The notes under the pieces were generated by a model. That model searched no databases. It was not told the origin of the DNA and worked only from the letters and a program-made list of their open reading frames with translations. A stretch of DNA of 64,000 nt from Aulostomus chinensis (Eukaryota > Chordata > Actinopteri > Syngnathiformes > Aulostomidae), in the NCBI GenBank assembly GCA_037954235.1, contig JBBMOA010000015.1, positions 26,144,569 to 26,208,568 of the forward strand, read 5' to 3'. A program made the translations under genes and the position numbers. Position 1 is the stretch's first letter. Every line of letters starts with the position of its first letter. Below are positions 43,889 to 56,563 of this stretch, in pieces.

Positions 43889-45212
43889 CAGGGCCTGACC
43901 AGTATGGATTTTTTTTTTTGGGGGGGGGGGGGGGGGGGGAATGCCGATTTCAATATTAGGGAATAAAAAATTCCAATCACAGATATATCAGCCAATTAAA
44001 TTTTTCCCATTTTTCATATGAAAAAGACAAAATACCTGCTTTTGATGGCATAAATTCAGTGTCCCAAACCTGTTACAAAGATTTAAATTGAAGGGCAACA
44101 CCCACGATCATCTCAGACATAAAGAAGCCTCTCTGACAGAGTCAACATTTACCAGGTAATATATTTATTGCAGTAGAGTTCACAGTCAGGCTGTTATTGG
44201 CGTGCACTACATTGGACAGAGTCTCATTAAAAGGTCAGTGAGCGTGAGTCTGTAGGTGAGAGGCAGGAGGAGAACCAGCGCCATGAAGTCTCTGGTAAAA
44301 CAGGGTTGGAAATGCGCCTCTCGGATGTCCTCTCAACGCGCGTTCACATTTTCTTTCCTCCGTGAAGTTGCAACTACGGCCAGAAACGTTTTATTCCTCC
44401 TCAACGCCGTAAGAAAAAAGAAAACCCAGTCGGCGCGCTGCTGAACATAAATGCAGCCCACAGCGGTTTCTGCACAGCGATGAAGCGTCATCCTGATCTG
44501 CTCCGGTCTGATCTCGTCTGGTAGCAGCAGCTGCCTGAGTGAGCGTAGCATGACTTTGAGGTACTGTTCCGTTACAGTGACATCGTTCCTGGTGCTGGAA
44601 GTGACTCGCTTCACTAGTTCAGCAACATAGCTAGTGTTTAAGCTAGGTTACCCTAACGTTCTTTAGCTTGCCAACGTATCAACCTGGACTGATGATGTCA
44701 GTGAAGCCTGACAGACACCAGGAGGCACGTCATGGGAAACTTATGAAGTGGTTTTTATTTCTCAATCTACTGACCATAAACTGACCATCGGGGAAAACTG
44801 CTGGCTTTTAGTACGCGTGGGCTGTTGGCTTTTCAGTACCGTTCACTGCTGCGCTCTCACTCTGTGGGGTTGCTGTGGAGACGGATTGCATATATTTATA
44901 TTTTTTTATGTTTCTGCACTTTAAGAATTTAGTTTAGTTTATTGGACTGCATGCACCAACAGCACCACAACAAATTCCTCGTAAGTGTAAAATCGTTCTT
45001 GGCAGTAAAGTTTTCTGATTTCTGGAGCGTGACGTGAGAGGAGTCGGAGCGCCCTCTACTGACGACACAAGGACATCATTACTAAGAAAAACACTGTATT
45101 AACAGCATTTTATTACTGAAAATTCCGTGTAAAAATCAGCGTCTATGGGCCAAATTTGGCCGATTACCAATTATGCTCTAATGGCGGTAACTGATGAATC
45201 AGTGGGGCCCAA
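43889..45212. mobile_element. Non-autonomous hAT-like transposon, 1.3 kb
   Basis: The left end CAGGGCCTGACCAGTATGGAT and the right end (reverse complement TTGGGCCCCACTGATTCATC) are imperfect inverted repeats. Subterminal text rich in CCGAT-type motifs (ATGCCGATTTC, TTGGCCGATTACC) is typical of fish hAT derivatives. Flanking 8-bp repeats are GTGTCCTA (43881-43888) and GTGTCCTG (45213-45220), 7 of 8 matching. No transposase frame is present. It contains T11 then G20 at 43909-43939. Confidence 0.7.
43909..43939. repeat. T-run followed by G20 run
   Basis: Eleven T residues then twenty consecutive G residues, inside the hAT-like element. Confidence 0.9.
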
Positions 45213-46544
45213 GTGTCCTGGATCATCCCAAGTCCAGAGGACGCACACACACTTCTTCTTCTCTGCTCACCTCCACAGACTAACCAGAGCCAGCGCTTCC
45301 TCTGACTGACGCTCAGACACAGTCTCTGTTGCATAGCAACTGTGTGCACTTTCAGCAGTGCCAGCCGATGCCTTGGGGTCAGATTCAGGCAGGGCGACAC
45401 AGAGGAGCAAGCGCTGTGTCTTGTGTGTGTACTGCTACTGAAGGCACCCCAGCAGAGGCTCCAGCTGTCTGCTGATGTCACATATTTCTCCATCACACTG
45501 GGTGAGAGCACTGATATCAGAGACTCTCCTCGGTTACTTATTTTCATTCATGTATTACATAATTCTGGGTTTTTCATCATTTCATCATTCAAGCAGAGAT
45601 GCAAACTACTTTTAATTCATGTAAAGTGTCAGACGTTTCCCCCGCAGATGGACTCATGAACAGGAACACACCTGTGTTTCAGAGACAATTAACATCTGAC
45701 AGTGGTGACTCCTAATTAGCCTGGCTGAGTCTTAGGAGACACTCCCAGAGAGGCAGCGACTGACTCCCCCCGACCTGACAGACCCCTCTCACTGCATACA
45801 TGTGACTGCAGCTTAAACACACCTGTCATCAAGGCAATTACTGGTGCTCATGTTCCTCTGAGGCAGGTCAGGACGGGTGTGTTGATTGGCTCGCTGCAAT
45901 CGCTGCGACATGCTGCACACAGTGGCATCAAATTCATTAGACTAATTACATACGTCTTTAGCCACCTACCAGTGGAGAGACCGCCCCCTTCCCTTCCATC
46001 AGGGTCGGAGGTCTCTCAGAGAGGGACACTCTAGACCTGGACGGGACGAGGCAGCAGGGATCTCACTGAAGGAAAGTGGGGCACACACTTCCTGGTGTAG
46101 AATGGTGACCAGCCAGTTGTTTCTAGGCTCAGCTTCAGCCTAAGTTTAACCAGATGGTGTTGGATGACTTTTCTTTGAGGAATCTTTCTCCACTCTGGCA
46201 GAGTGTCTGATCCACGTAAGTAGAGGACTGGAGGCCTTGCACCCGTTTTCTGAGCCGCTCCTCAGAACGAATGCTCAGATAAATGTTAGCTTGAAGAGGC
46301 TCTCAGTTGCTGTTTCAGCTGCTCCAGCCTCACCAGCCCTGAGCTGAGCTGAACATGGTGATGCTTGAAGGGCTGGGCTGTCCTGGGCAGGTGAGCCTAC
46401 CTGTTGTTTGTAATAAAGGGGAGGGGCTTTAAAAAAAAAAAAGGATCTGTTCTCTGTTAAGGTGAGCAAATCAGTAGATGCAGAAACAAAATCATCATCC
46501 CTGCAGTTGCAGCAACAAACAGACATTTCAAAGAGACAAACTGT

Positions 46545-46567
46545 CTCACACACACACACACACACAC
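46545..46567. repeat. (CA)n microsatellite
   Basis: Uninterrupted CA tract. Confidence 0.9.
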
Positions 46568-46760
46568 GGACAAAACCTCACACACAAACTCACACCTTAA
46601 CTTTTAACTTTCATCAGGAACTCAGAGATGGTGTTGTGCTGCATGTTGTGAGGACTAGAGGTCCTGATGCGGTTGGTCCCCACAATAACGGTTGAAACTA
46701 CTTCTGATGGTCACTGTAATGAGCAGAGAGGTGACTGACCATCAGGACACGTAATTGTTG

Positions 46761-46789
<29 letters not shown>
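46761..46789. repeat. (CA)n microsatellite
   Basis: Uninterrupted CA tract of about 14 units. Confidence 0.92.
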
Positions 46790-46791
<2 letters not shown>

Positions 46792-47549
46792 CGGTTGAAC
46801 ATGATTGGCTGCTCCTATCAATCCTACTGACCTGCATGGGAGTCAAAAAGGAAGTGAGTCAGGGACAAACAGCTGATAACCCTTTAAAGCAGAAAAGTAG
46901 CCAACTTGTACAGCCGAAGTGGCACCAAGCCAATGAACCAGGTTGGAGGCAGCTAAAGGAGCCCTGGAGGAGCCCACCAGGGGCTCGGAACGCCCCGTTT
47001 CCTCTCCATCGTCCTCCGTAAGCAGGCAGAGCGGCGCTAAAGTCAGAGGGTTAGAGGTGTAGGCCAGTGGCGTCAAGTTAGCAGGAGCTCGTTGAAGCGG
47101 GACGACTACTGACAAGTTCCAAGAAGAACGTGAAGACAAGTGCTGTCTGTTTTATTATCTTTTCAAATATATGCTGTTAATATTTCCCTGTAGAGAATGT
47201 GGTTGGTTGTTTTTTGTATTTTTGTCAATGAGACGACGCTGAAGTCAGCAGCAGAGTCACGTGCGACAGTACTGTCTTATACTGAAGTAATAGTACTATC
47301 ACATTTGTGGTACTGCAGTGAATACTGACATATGCAGGTATTACAGTGATTCAGTGGTTGGTACTGACGTTTGAAGTGACAGAAGTACTGTAATGTAATG
47401 TAACCCTTCATATTTTATTTCTTATATGTTCTTATTATATTTGTTGTTCCGCTGTGTATGTAAATTAAACATCTGCAGATCTGAAGTTACAAGTGACTCA
47501 ACCTTACATTCTTACCTCGTTGTCTGAGTTCTTTCCCGGCAGGTTCAGC

Positions 47550-48205
47550 CAGTGTTGGGCAAAGTACTCCGGACATGTAATCATATGACTTCAATTAGTT
47601 GGATTGGTGGTGAAGTTTCTAGTTACTTACTAGCTACGTAGTTAGGGATCAGTCAACAGTGGAACGAGGGAGCATCTCCTCCGCCACGGTGGTGCTGGAT
47701 GCACAGACCCTGCGTGGGTTGTTTTGCTGGAGGACATCCACCGGCAGGATGAGTGGAGGTGTTGCTCTCTCCATCCAGTTTCCTCTCTGATAGTTCTGCC
47801 GCCCTCCTCTGCTGCCCCTTCAGAGGTTTTAGCAAGTTAGATGAGGAGTTTTTCGTCGTTGAAAACATTTTGGTGCCTCACAGCTGACAGCGGTCAGGAG
47901 GGTTCTTGTTTCTGGCTGAGACAAAGTCAAATAATCGACCGGCACCCAGCTGATGAGCGCGTTCCTCTCCTCCCTCCGTGCTCAGCTGGTCTACGCTGCC
48001 AGCCGAAGCTGCTGTGCATTAACATGTTGTCGCCAACTTAGCGACTCTGTCCACAAATTTGTCAACTTTCCAGACCCCCTTGGCAACTTAAATTGTCAAA
48101 TTGGCTCAGTAACTATGATTCAATTACTGTTTGGAAATTCCAATGCGTTCAATTACTCCATTACTGCACAAGCTAATCAGAATACAGCCATGTGCGTAAC
48201 TAAGA
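47550..48205. mobile_element. Possible decayed non-autonomous hAT (CAGTGTTGGGC type)
   Basis: It starts CAGTGTTGGGCAAAGTACT and has GTTACT/TAACT-rich patches at both ends (TAGTTACTTACTAG near 47622; GCGTAACTAAGAAAGGTGTTACTT near 48195). This is the style of a widespread fish hAT family. The right inverted terminus is not clear, so limits and identity are tentative. Confidence 0.35.
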
Positions 48206-48220
48206 AAGGTGTTACTTAGG

Positions 48221-48221
48221 A

Positions 48222-48253
<32 letters not shown>

Positions 48254-48262
48254 GTGCGTGTG
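48221..48262. repeat. (GTGTGC)n microsatellite
   Basis: About seven hexamer units with one GCATGT variant. Confidence 0.9.
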
Positions 48263-49097
48263 ATTGCCATGTAGGAGCATTAATGCTCAGGGTGTGAGAT
48301 GAACTCAGATTAAAAGACTAACACGCTATGAATATTTGAGATGAAGCCATTTCTCTTTTGTGTCACACGCATTTGTTTGACAAACATAACGTGGTGTTGT
48401 TGCATTTGTGGTGTTCAGCAGTTGGAGGCTGTGATGGAGCTGGTTCATAGTCACGGATGCCCCCCCCCCCACCTGGACCCTGTAAGCTGGTCGTGTTCAT
48501 CTCGTCGCTGAGTGACTGTCAGGATTTATAATAGATCCCTGACATCTTGCAGCAGAACCAGAACTAACGTCTGTGATACTCAGTGTGTTGTAATATTGCT
48601 TTATTTCTGAAACTTTATATCAGGGGAAATTTCATGAGAGGACTGAGAGAAAACTCCGGGGACACGCCGATCAGACGAGCAGACACTGGCATAAAGCAGC
48701 TCCCCGCGTTCATGGTTACATCAGGGAGTGCAGCCTCCATGAGAGCGCTGGGTTTTATTCATCCTTTATTTGCTGCCGTCTCGCCTTCTGTATCCCACAG
48801 ATGTTGTATTCAAGGGAGGTCGACATGGCCATATATTTTTATTTTATTATATTAGTGTGTCAATAGTCGGTGCTCTGCTCTTTAATCATGGTGTCCATTT
48901 TATGGTTTGATTCCTATAAATCCAAAGTGGGAGGGAGAAGGTTGCCTTTGCCGAGAAGTTCTCAGTCTCGTAAAGAAAGATTTGTTGTATTGATCAGATT
49001 TGTTTCATCGTAACTTCCATAGTAGTCTCCTGTTGACTGAGCAGAGGCAGTGCTACGCCAATAAATATTGATTTCTAGAACACTGCAGGACTTAAAG

Positions 49098-49098
<1 letters not shown>
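48263..49098. other. No gene recognised
   Basis: Unique-looking noncoding sequence. Confidence 0.45.

Positions 49099-49141
<43 letters not shown>
49099..49141. repeat. (GT)n microsatellite
   Basis: About 21 uninterrupted GT units. Confidence 0.95.
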
Positions 49142-49143
<2 letters not shown>

Positions 49144-52100
49144 CCCCTGATCCAGGCACACAGACAGATGAAAAAATGTATTTGGGTTTATTGTCCAAAA
49201 ATAATATTTGAACGGTGTCCAGGGTGACAGGCTGGCGGGGGGCGGGGGATGAGGCGGCTCTGAGCAGGGCACATTAAAGTGATGGAACCTCCTCACTATT
49301 TCTTGGTGACACAACTGCCTGGCGTGGCGGAGTTCTTCTAAGTGACTCCAGCAGCCCGGCCTCCAGCGCCACCACAGGAGCTTAAATCACAGTGTGGCTC
49401 TCAACCAGAGACTTCACCTTGAAGAGCTTCACATTCATCTTTCTTCTCTTTCTTATTTAAGAAACAGACAAAATGTCCATGCTTTGGTTGTTTTTGTGTT
49501 ATTTCAATTTCACATTTTTTAGCTAATGTAGTTATTGATAAAAGGATGCACTTGCTTCAAGACAAAGAGAGCATGTTTCCTCCCTGACACAGACGCAACA
49601 CTCCCCCTCCTGCTGCCTGGAGAGACACCCTGAGACTGATGACAGCTTTTGAGCAACCTGTCATTTTAATTATTTCCACTTCAGGCACAACACATATTCA
49701 GCAAGAGTGTGAATACAAGTTTTTCACAATGATTCTGGCTTCATGGGGAAGTAACTGCAGGACAGCAGGGTCTGGGTCCACCTCCCCCCCTCATTCCTCT
49801 CAACTCGCCAGCAACACATTACAAGGAAATGGTTTGCCTGCCTTAGAGGGCCATTTACAGCTTGGCTTTCCTCACAGGGTTAAGAGTGATGAGATTTTGA
49901 TCCCTTGTGTGGAACTATTAGTTCCCCTCTAGCCCCACTGCACAGATGGTAGTGCACACTTCACTCTCCATTTGGCCACAAAATGGGAGGCTGGAGGACC
50001 AGCTGAAGAGGGGAAATGGTAAGCATGAGGGAAGGCGGTAGAGTGAGACTATTGGCCTTTCTCTGTCTCCTTTGACGGAGTGGATTCATGCCCAACCAAT
50101 GAGAGCAGCTCCAGGAGAGGATGCTGATTTGCAGGACCTGTCACAAATCAGGGCTTTCAGAGAGCGGCCCCTCATGTCAGGGGGCTGCAGACCTGCCTGC
50201 TAGTGGCTCCATCTGTGTGAGGGACATTTAATCAGAATGATGAAGCCACTGCCAGCACAGTAAACCAAATCAAAACGCTGGCTAAGTTATAGATTTCAAA
50301 TACGGTCATTTAGACTAGACTAGAGTACCAACTGCCTGATGTTGTGGCTCATGAGGGGCGTGGACGTGTGGTAAAGGCAAATTCCTCGCTCACCCTCTGC
50401 AGGGAGGTTATCAGCGTGAGTGTTAATAGGGACTTCAGTTGGACGCTGTTAGCTCTGGGTCTTCAACCTTCATCAGACATTGCATACTTTGCCAGCACTC
50501 CAGCATGCAGTGGTTTAGCTGCATGAGATGGTGAAACTCGCCAAACCAGTGAGACTTGCAAATATGTTTTTTCTGTCTGTCGCTGCCCCCCCCCCCACCT
50601 CTGCTCTCTGCGTGTGTGTGGACGCTGCCTCACAACAACTGACTACGTCCCAGTGACACAAGAACCTTCCCTGTGCAGCAACCTTGTAGACTCGTAGGTT
50701 TCTACCAACATTGCCATGATGGTTGTTGAAAATGAAACATTTTGTATTTTTCCTATTTTTGGTAGTTTAAATGCATCTGTCACTTCCTAATTCTTTCAGT
50801 CCACTTTTAATCACTACAGACAAAAGAAAATGATATATTCCAGTCTTAGGTGCCTCTGATGGTTTATGTTTCATAGCAATTTTAATGATTTGATGCCAAT
50901 TCGTGACACTATCTTACTAATTTCTTGAAAGATACAACAGAGCATCGCCAGCAGGAAGCTAACTGAGACTCTACGAACAGATTTTGCAAGGCAGGAATGC
51001 ATTTGTCTGCTGAAGAGGCTGAACTGACAGTAGCATTCAGCTGTAACACCATCACATAATGCCTCAATAATGGCGCCAAGGACTTACAGAGCTGCTGAAA
51101 AAACACAGTTTCTGCGAGTTTGACTGGAATTTTACCGAAAAAAAGCTCTGTAATGAGCACAAATTTGAGTTTAAGAGACTTACATGTTTATTTCAGGAAC
51201 CTGATGTCCATAAAAACAGACTAGAAAAAATAATGTAACAGGTAATTAGAAAAAAAAAATGAGTTTTTCATTTCCGAATCATGAACTGGTCCAGGAAGCA
51301 TCGGAAAACTTTCAGGTGTGTTTTCTCTCTCTCTTTTTTAGCCAAACAGCTCCTCTGCATCATGGCCCTGACATTCACAGACTGTAGGGCAATCTTACCA
51401 AGTACAACACCAACATACAAAAGTAAAACTTGATGTTATCTAGCTGTATACAAGCTGTGGCGTTTGAAAGTTTATTCCATGATGAGTGTTTTCAGAAAGC
51501 TTGTAACTCCTGCCTGGTCAGCCAGTCTTAGTCGAGCCCGAGTGTTTTTCCTGGTCCATTTCACAGGTTTTAACTTTCCATGCCTGTAACATTAAAAGCC
51601 TCAGCTCCTCAAAAGCCACCTGCTGACTCCCTCTACTCTGGTCCATTCAGCCCATCCAGTTGTGTACGCAGAGCTTCAACGTGGTCATCACGGTCATATC
51701 TTCCCAAGGCTGTAATTCATCGGCTCCGTATGTGAGTAATGATGCTCGCCAACCGCTCGAGCACCGAGAGACAAAGGCAGCCCTGACAAAGGGAGCGCAC
51801 TCGCAGGGGATGCCAGTCCTCCGTTACATCCACCTGAGAGTTTCCCTTTATTTCAACCACAGAATCTCACATTGTCTTGCCTGAACCATGTCAGCGCTAC
51901 ATCCTTTATCTCCGCACTCGTGGGGTAAGCTCCCACCCACAAGCCGGTGATGTGTGTCTACGCTTCATGCTATTTGCTTTTGCAATCATATTATCAAAAG
52001 TGGAATGTGCAAAGAATTCACTGACAAATATGGATTTGAGCAGCCAAATCATCAGAGCGTGGCCATTATTGACCCGCGCTTGGGAACGAATGTCCTCAAG

Positions 52101-54280
52101 AGGTAAATGCCGATGTTGTATTCAACACCAATGTAGATTTCGTGTAAAAATGTGTACGTCTGGTAAAAAATAAAAAAAAAATAAAAAATCATGCACTGCT
52201 TTTGAATTGTGGATGTTCAGAGGCCACATGGGTGAGTAGACCAAGATTGTTGACCCAAGCTCCTTACTCTGCCCGGAGCCATCGGCCAGCCAAGAGATGA
52301 GTTCAAAGGCCCTTCTCATAAATGATATAGTCCCTTAACCTCGTAACTAATGATTTATGTGTGCTTCTCTTAATCCTGGTGAATAATGCAGCGGGCTCCA
52401 GAGCGGGAGAGTTAGATGTCTCTGCCGGTCAAGTACCAGCTCATTAGGCATCCCCATCACCCTCGGCAAGACAGGCACAACGGCACTGTGTAATTCTCAG
52501 TCTGAATCAGAGTCATGACTTGAGTTTTCTTTCAGCTTCAGTTGACTGACAAATGCTCACAAACCCGCTGAGACGTCCAGATTAGCATCCCTCCTCTCAC
52601 GAGCTTCCTAATGCGGCAAACAAGAGCAACCACAGGCTCCAACACCTGCGCGTGCATACGCCTGGGTTTCCCTGTCTCCACACAAATGCATGCACAATGA
52701 CTCAGACACTTTGGAGTTAATGATTTGGAGAAAATTGTAAACAGTGTTTTAATAATCAGCTCAGCTTGCAGTACTGCTTGAATGCCACTTGAAGTTAAAC
52801 ACAAACAATATTTTGCCTCCAGGTCTTCTAATTGCATTCAAGGAAAAAAATGTTCAAGAAAAAAAGGAGTCCCTGCTAGTCGTACATTAAAAAGTACCAT
52901 TCAGTGACAGAGTCACGCTATGACTTCAACATCGGAATCACTGCAGCATGTAATTGGCCTTGCCTGCTCAATAAATTTTGGAACCAGCTTCTATGTTTAA
53001 AGTGTGCAGACAAAAATGGCAGCGTGGTGGAGCGCAATTGAGGGGATCCTTACATAATTGCATTTAGGTCCTGTAACCAGTGAAAAGCTATACAATCTCC
53101 CAAAGCAGCGGTTATTAATTTGGATTCAAAACAAGAGGCAGATGGAGCGGGTAATTGTAAAGAGTCTCTGAGCAGACAGCAGTGTGTTTAATGGAATGAC
53201 AATGTGAGTTTACCCCATAGGCAATAAATCTTATCTGGTTTCCACAACATCCCCTCCGAGCTGCAGCTGCAGCGAGGCCGCATGTTGTCCGTGTGTCTAC
53301 AACAGAGTGTGCGTGATGCTTTTGAATAGACAACATGCACTGGAACAGCAGCTGCCTAGTAATCTGTCTGACATGTGACACCTGGAGGTCTGAGCTGTGT
53401 TTATTGTGGTAGAGTGGTGGGGTGAGTTCAGTTCACGAGAGTAAAACTTGCAGTGTTGGACTCTGACACTCTGACAGCAGGCCGAGGACGAACTGTTCCA
53501 ATTTCCAGTTTCGTTCAACATAGCGAGCTAGAATTACCGCCTCTGCCAACCAGCCCAGGTCCAGTTTTCATTCATGAGTCCAGACTCATATATATTGCAG
53601 GGCTGTTCAGCTATATTGTTCTGGGGGCCACATGGTCAGAAAATGGGGGCCTGGGGACCAGACATTTCCTACAGCTATTACTCTCTTTATGAATCTATGC
53701 TAGACGCAATGCACGAGCACTTCTCAGAACTCTCTGTTCCCTTGCAAAAGTTGGGTCATAGATTAAAGAAATATATTCATTGTGTAAAATTCATTTGATT
53801 TGTGTTCCAACAGAAGTTGCGGTGAAAGGAAAACCCTTTTGAATGAATGGACTCAACAGCCCATCATGTCAGCCTGATGGTCAGTTCTCATCCAGCTGTA
53901 TCAGAGCCTTTCTGTTTACAGTTGATACGTTTCGATCGCCTGCACTCACTAGAGGGAGGCTGCAAGGTCTGTGAGCCAGAGACGCCAATTAGAGGAAGCA
54001 GGAGGAAAGCTGAAGCTCCGTTTTGAACGGCTCCCAGAAACGAACCACTCCTGTTGTTGCTTTTCAACATAAATATGTCACATAAAAGTTGATCTTTATC
54101 CTTTAGAATAGAAATTGTAATCACTTGATCATTCATGCTCTCAGCAGGATTACATGACAACCACCAGCAACACTTCCACAAAACCAAATCAGATGGCATG
54201 ACTTTAGGTCGTGTACACGATCCTCTCTTCTACTGAACACTCTGAGCTTTGGCTTATCACCCAAAGACCAACTGTTCTCT
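49142..54280. other. Unique DNA with conserved-noncoding character
   Basis: No exon, transposon or minisatellite is visible for 5 kb, unusual for this window. Stretches at about 49630-50000 and 52320-53300 are of balanced composition and rich in TAAT/ATTA cores and E-box-like motifs (for example CTCATTAGGC, TGTAATTGGCC, AATAAATTTTGG). This is the look of vertebrate developmental enhancers. Without alignment this remains an impression. Confidence 0.3.
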
Positions 54281-54704
54281 CCTCCATCCACCCATCCCTC
54301 CACCCATCCCTCCATCCATCCGTCCCTCCATCCCTCCCTCCATCATCCATCATCCATCCATCATCCCTCCATGTTCCCCATCTTCTCCTGTTGAGGGTGG
54401 TGGGGGTGGAGCCTATCCCAGCAGCCTTCCCCCTGGACAGGTCACCAGTCCATGGCAGGGCCAACACATAGAGACAGACAACCATTGGCTCTCCCAGCCA
54501 CGCCTACGGTCAATTTAGAGTCTGGATTAACCTGGTCCCTCTTGATGTCTTTGGACTGTGGAGGAAGCTGGAGTACCAGAGAGAACCCAGCAGGAACAGG
54601 GAGAACATGGAGACTCACCCAGAAAGACCCCGTGCTGCAGCCGGGGCTCCACCCACAACCTTCTTGCTGGGGGCCACAGTGAGGACCACTGCTCCACCCT
54701 GCTG
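54281..54704 (-). mobile_element. Second near full-length V-SINE-like element, inverted
   Basis: Same orientation and structure as the copy at 14630-15003 and about 97% identical over some 330 bp, including the same degenerate B box. At the left it has a longer tail of about 100 bp of CCATCC/CCCTCC repeats. Flanks differ from the first copy, so these are independent insertions. No convincing target duplication was found here. Confidence 0.85.
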
Positions 54705-54790
54705 TCCAGTTTCATAATTGCAAATAAAACAATTTGAATATGGGGAGGTGAAAATTAATTTTGGGCAAGTAGATTTCTCACCCGTTTGCC

Positions 54791-54818
54791 CAACTAACTA
54801 ACTAACTAACTAACTAAC
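54791..54818. repeat. (TAAC)n microsatellite
   Basis: Seven tandem CTAA/TAAC units. Confidence 0.92.
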
Positions 54819-55030
54819 GTGGTTGCTCTAATGTGTCAAACTCACATTCACTGTGACGGTGCCATAATCAAATGATACACAATCATCTGACGTGATTTCC
54901 AGCCAGAAAACTGTCAAATATACTGTACATCCTCCAAGAGGCTTTTCCAGCTGAGTGACCTGTCAGGAAGAAGGACCGACTCATTCTGAGACATCTGGCA
55001 CTTTGCTTGATATTTCCCTGTAGACGTTGT

Positions 55031-55070
55031 CTTCTTCTTCTTCTTCTTCTTCTTCTTCTTCTTCTTCTTC
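55031..55070. repeat. (CTT)n microsatellite
   Basis: Thirteen tandem CTT units. Confidence 0.95.
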
Positions 55071-56563
55071 ATTTCAATGAAATGCACATAAACCAGCCCA
55101 GAACCGCAGATTCCAGAGTTCCCTTATACTAAATATTCTTCCAAATCGTTCTAAAGAGTGTTCTGAAAGAAAGACTGCTGGTCGTTGCTTCCTTCACCAC
55201 ATGTGGAGTTGTCATCTGCATCTTTTCGCCCCCCCTCCCCAACACTACTGACCTTCATAGAATATCGTAGATCAACAAGCTAAAATCACCAGCAATTACT
55301 TTTTCCAATGAGCAACCAAAAGACACTTTTACAGAGATTTCACAGTGTCGCTGTTAAATAACTGCATTTTAACTGCAATTTATACACAACCAAGCGATGC
55401 CGGCTTGCTGCGACTGATGAGTGAGTGATGCCTGCGGCGGGGGGTCTGTGAATGAGCCCGACGTCCCAACAAACCTCCAACTGTCAATGCACAAGTACAA
55501 TTTGGGTTTATGAGAAATATCCAATTATATCATCTATTATGCTTGAAATAACACTGCATGAATTGAGTATCATTTAGTTTGAAATCACTTTCATCAGGTT
55601 AAAAAGGCCACACTGCTTTTATTGTTAGTCTCTAATGGTGTTTAAGCTTACAGCCACAGGCTCTGCACAATGCCTCCATAATGCGCCCTGCATGAGTAGT
55701 TTTGGAGCAGGAGTCACACAAAGAGGCAGTCGCGGGAGGGCAGGGGGTGGGGGGGGTGGGTGCAGGATGAATGAACCCAACAGGACCCACCACCAGCTGA
55801 AAAATGCTGCAGCCTACAGGTGCAGCGAATGAAAGGTTATTAAAAGCCTGAGAGCAGCAGCGTATTATCACAGCAGCACACTGACAAAACATGATAATAA
55901 GATCTATTTGCTTTGAAGAGGAAAAATAATGACCGTCCTGGCCCATCAGGTAAATAAAACCCTACAAACCCAATTAGATCTGGCTGTTATGATGGATGAA
56001 GGCACTCACTGTAATGGTTTGTTAGTAATAACTGCAACTGCCCCCTGCGCACAACAATGATCTAATTAGGCAACACTGTTGGCATGTGAGCAGTTTCTAT
56101 AAAAACATCTGCAGCTGCTCACGATCCGTGTGATTGGCTGGTGTTGGAAGAGCCCAAAGAGTGACAGGTAAGAGCAGGAAGAGAAGTAGGCCCATGACTG
56201 AGCGTTCGGCATTGTGGGTAGGAAGTCATGCACGTGCTGTGGGCGGACAGAGAGCCAACATGCCTAGGGTACAATCAAGACTACAAAGGGAGCTTTGTTG
56301 GAAACGCCAAGTGGCATCAATCAGATTCTTCTCAACAGTGATTAGTAGACATATGAGTAACTGGCAATTATCTGTCATTTTGTCCTTTTGTGATGCATGG
56401 ACTTAATGGAAAGCATGGAAACATGACAACAGAGTAAAGCCACCACTGAATGAGGCCCAGTGACATCGCTCCATATGAACGGGATGGGCCGTGTGTGCTC
56501 ACGCTGCTCTGTCAACAGACATCTGCCTCTCTTGTCCTGTAATGTCACTCTGTTTTGGTTCAA

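Larger units (their letters stand above)
45221..47549. other. No gene recognised; CA tracts; possible conserved noncoding patch
   Basis: Contains CA microsatellites at 46545-46567 and 46761-46789. A stretch near 45880-45960 with TTAGACTAATTACAT looks like homeodomain-site-bearing regulatory DNA, but this is only an impression. Confidence 0.35.
54705..56563. other. No gene recognised; simple repeats and a conserved-looking patch
   Basis: Contains (TAAC)n at 54791-54818 and (CTT)n at 55031-55070. The stretch 55630-56120 has AACAATG (SOX-like), CTAATTAGG (homeodomain-like) and GCAGCTGC (E box) motifs near one another and resembles a conserved enhancer, as inference only. Confidence 0.35.

Noticed and set aside
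45391..45503. Possible coding exon (EEQALCLVCVLLLKAPQQRLQL frame, trimmed) with GTGAGA donor
   Set aside because: A faint resemblance to a helical domain, but the acceptor is ambiguous, no neighbouring exon is visible, and I could not assign a family.
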